A program made the position numbers and the translations under genes. Under the pieces are notes generated by a model, which did no database searches, had not been told where the DNA came from, and saw only the letters and a list, made by a program, of their open reading frames with translations. From positions 1 through 14,759 of the forward strand of contig CALCFG010000165.1 in assembly GCA_937900565.1 (NCBI GenBank): a stretch of DNA of 14,759 bases, read 5' to 3'. Source of the stretch: an uncultured Erysipelotrichaceae bacterium. GTDB lineage: Bacteria > Bacillota_I > Bacilli_A > Erysipelotrichales > Erysipelotrichaceae. Of the stretch, positions 13,041 through 14,759 are shown one piece after another (position 1 is the stretch's first letter; each line of letters opens with the position of its first letter).

Positions 13041-14594
13041 ATGAAAATAGTAATTCATCAAATCAAAACGCATATAGAACAAACATTAACTAAACGAGAA
13101 ATAGCAAAAAAAATCAAACTGAGTGAAAAAGACATTTATTCATTTAGAATTAGTAAACGCTCATTGGATGCTCGCGAAGGATTATATTATAGCTATTCAG
13201 TTATTGCAGATATTAAACCCAATCAATCGGTTTATCGTTTAAAAGATGTTTCTTTATATAAACCAAGTAACTTTACCATTCCTAAAGTTAACTATCCTAC
13301 TCATCCTATTGTTATTGGCTTTGGTCCGGCTGGTTTGTTTGCAGCATTGGCTTTAGCCCATGCTGGATGCCAACCCATTGTATTTGAAATGGGTCAATCC
13401 ATTGATATCCGAGAAAAGGATGTCGAAACTTTTTTAACAACGCGTCAATTAAATACTTTAAGTAACATCCAATATGGTGAAGGTGGTGCCGGCACCTTCT
13501 CCGATGGCAAATTAACCTGCCGGATCAAAGATGAACGCATTCCTTGGATCTTGCAACAATTTGTCGATGCAGGCGCAAAAGAATCTATTCTTTACGACGG
13601 TTATCCTCATATCGGTACAGATCAATTAAAAGTAATAATTCCGCGATTGCGGCAACACATCATTGATTTGGGAGGCCAAGTTCACTTTAATTCCCAATTA
13701 AACGATATCAAAGTAGAAAACAATCAATTAAAAGCAATTCAAATCAATACCGAATGGATCCCTACTTCCACATGCTTTTTAGCCTGCGGTCACAGTAACC
13801 ATGAATTATATAAGCAATTGCTTGCCAATGGCATTACCATTGAACAAAAAGATATGGCCATTGGCGTACGCATCGAACATCCGCAAAGTTTTATCAATGA
13901 AGCAAGATACCATCAATATGCCAACTCACCATTACTCGAAAATGCGTCCTATAATTTAACCGCTAATCATAATGGTGTGGGTATTTATACTTTTTGTATG
14001 TGCCCTGGCGGTTACATTATGGCAAGCAATTGCGATAAAAATACCATTGTTACCAATGGCATGAGTTTCTCCAAACGGGATGGTAATTTTGCCAATGCCG
14101 CATTGCTTGTGCAAACAAGTAAAACCAACTATGGTAGCGACCATCCACTCGCTGGTTTTGATATGGTTCATGCTTTGGAAAAGAAAGCCTATGAATTAGC
14201 AGGAAATAACTATGATGCCCCAGGCATCACATTAACTGATTTTATGCATGATCGCGTTATCCATCCAGTAAATTCAACGTATAGTTTTAATGTTGTTCCT
14301 ACTGATTTAAATCAATTATTTGGTAATGATTGGGTCAATCATGTAAAAAGTGCACTCACTCAATTTGATCGTAAAATGCCTGGGTATATTCAAGAAAGCG
14401 CCCATATGGTCGCTATTGAATCCAAATCCAGTTGTCCAATACGTTTAACCCGTAATCCAATAAGTAAAGAAAGCTTAACTTGTGATGGATTATATCCAAT
14501 AGGTGAAGGTGCCGGCTATTCTGGTGGTATTATATCCAGCGCATTGGATGGATTAAAATCAGCCCTAACTTATATCGAATCACTTGAAAATTAA
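13041..14594 (+). CDS. FAD-dependent oxidoreductase (COG2509 type, uncharacterised dehydrogenase)
   Basis: The 517-residue protein has an N-terminal domain of about 80 residues with SKRSLDAREG at 38-47, typical of this family. A FAD-binding fold follows with VIGFGPAGLFAALALA (GxGxxG at 93-98) and IVFEMGQ, then the family-specific stretch NIQYGEGGAGTFSDGKLTCR at 142-161. Further along are GHSNHELY, GVRIEHPQ, the segment CMCPGGYI, and a closing GEGAGYSGGIISSALDG that binds the FAD pyrophosphate. Members are found across bacteria and are annotated as uncharacterised FAD-dependent dehydrogenases; the substrate is unknown. Length is normal and no residues appear missing. The gene is divergent from ligA across 92 bases and has no same-strand neighbour in view. 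Leaderless-type start, no ribosome site. Family call sure, reaction unknown. Confidence 0.9.
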   Translation: MKIVIHQIKTHIEQTLTKREIAKKIKLSEKDIYSFRISKRSLDAREGLYYSYSVIADIKPNQSVYRLKDVSLYKPSNFTIPKVNYPTHPIVIGFGPAGLFAALALAHAGCQPIVFEMGQSIDIREKDVETFLTTRQLNTLSNIQYGEGGAGTFSDGKLTCRIKDERIPWILQQFVDAGAKESILYDGYPHIGTDQLKVIIPRLRQHIIDLGGQVHFNSQLNDIKVENNQLKAIQINTEWIPTSTCFLACGHSNHELYKQLLANGITIEQKDMAIGVRIEHPQSFINEARYHQYANSPLLENASYNLTANHNGVGIYTFCMCPGGYIMASNCDKNTIVTNGMSFSKRDGNFANAALLVQTSKTNYGSDHPLAGFDMVHALEKKAYELAGNNYDAPGITLTDFMHDRVIHPVNSTYSFNVVPTDLNQLFGNDWVNHVKSALTQFDRKMPGYIQESAHMVAIESKSSCPIRLTRNPISKESLTCDGLYPIGEGAGYSGGIISSALDGLKSALTYIESLEN

Positions 14595-14759
14595 TTAAAC
14601 CTACAGTTTATTTTACGCAACTAATAATCAATTGTTAATTGCCTATACTCATGTAAACTTTAATTATAAGAAATAGCTATTTTTTAGAAAGCTAACTATA
14701 TAAAAGTCAATAGAAATTGATGAAATAGTTTGAAAACAAAATTCTTTGAACAAGTTAGT
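14595..14759. other. Noncoding tail of the window
   Basis: No gene or strong terminator is seen. Weak short inverted repeats are present (CAATT/AATTG near 14628-14640 and TAGCT/AGCTA at 14674-14694 with an 11-base spacer), but none has the form of a clear terminator for the oxidoreductase gene. Confidence 0.4.

Noticed and set aside
14674..14694. TAGCT/AGCTA hairpin as terminator of the FAD oxidoreductase
   Set aside because: The stem has only five base pairs, the T-run is in the loop rather than after the stem, and it lies 80 bases past the stop codon.
14664..14759. Minus-strand frame open from the right edge to a TAA at 14664
   Set aside because: Thirty-one codons of low-complexity AT-rich sequence can stay open by chance, and no family feature is visible; it could be a gene end, but this cannot be supported.

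Overview
The window is AT-rich DNA (roughly one third G+C by eye) from a low-GC Gram-positive bacterium. An Erysipelotrichia-like or Mollicutes-adjacent Firmicute fits best. The reasons are the base composition, the ligA-gatC-gatA-gatB order, a GatCAB amidotransferase (so tRNA-dependent amidation), a flavinylated lipoprotein reductase typical of Gram-positive anaerobes, and a standard genetic code. The taxonomic placement is an inference from gene content, not a database result.

Layout. Positions 1-228 hold the C-terminal end of a metallophosphoesterase on the plus strand. It converges on a minus-strand pair: a hemolysin III/PAQR-type membrane protein (2130-1483) followed by an unrecognised membrane-anchored protein (1459-248). 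A strong hairpin at 223-258 ends both directions. Divergent from the hemolysin III gene is an AraC-family regulator (2271-3158). It converges on a lipoprotein flavin reductase with a covalent-FMN domain and an FAD domain (4947-3184), and the two share a hairpin at 3144-3176. A gene-poor stretch (4948-5698) follows. It contains a decayed diguanylate cyclase (GGDEF) fragment missing its catalytic core, and two short segments matching pieces of ligA and rlmD.

The rest of the minus strand is a housekeeping block read from right to left: ligA (12948-10951), gatC, gatA, gatB (10938-7824), an unknown single-pass membrane protein (7764-7054) and a 23S rRNA uracil-5-methyltransferase (7018-5699). The gat genes are tightly coupled, with two TAATG stop-start overlaps. 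Divergent from ligA is a COG2509-type FAD-dependent oxidoreductase (13041-14594). The last 165 bases hold nothing I can name.

The most notable cross-window pattern concerns translation starts. Six genes that are plausible first genes of transcripts have no Shine-Dalgarno sequence. Each instead has a TAnnnT -10-like hexamer, usually with a TGn extension, ending only 6-8 bases before the ATG. This predicts leaderless mRNAs. Genes inside the ligA-gat operon and the flavin reductase have ordinary ribosome binding sites. Other points worth checking are the reductase active site, which lacks the fumarate-binding His and Arg, and a Gly-to-Asp change next to the GatA nucleophile. No CRISPR array, tRNA, rRNA or insertion sequence was seen.
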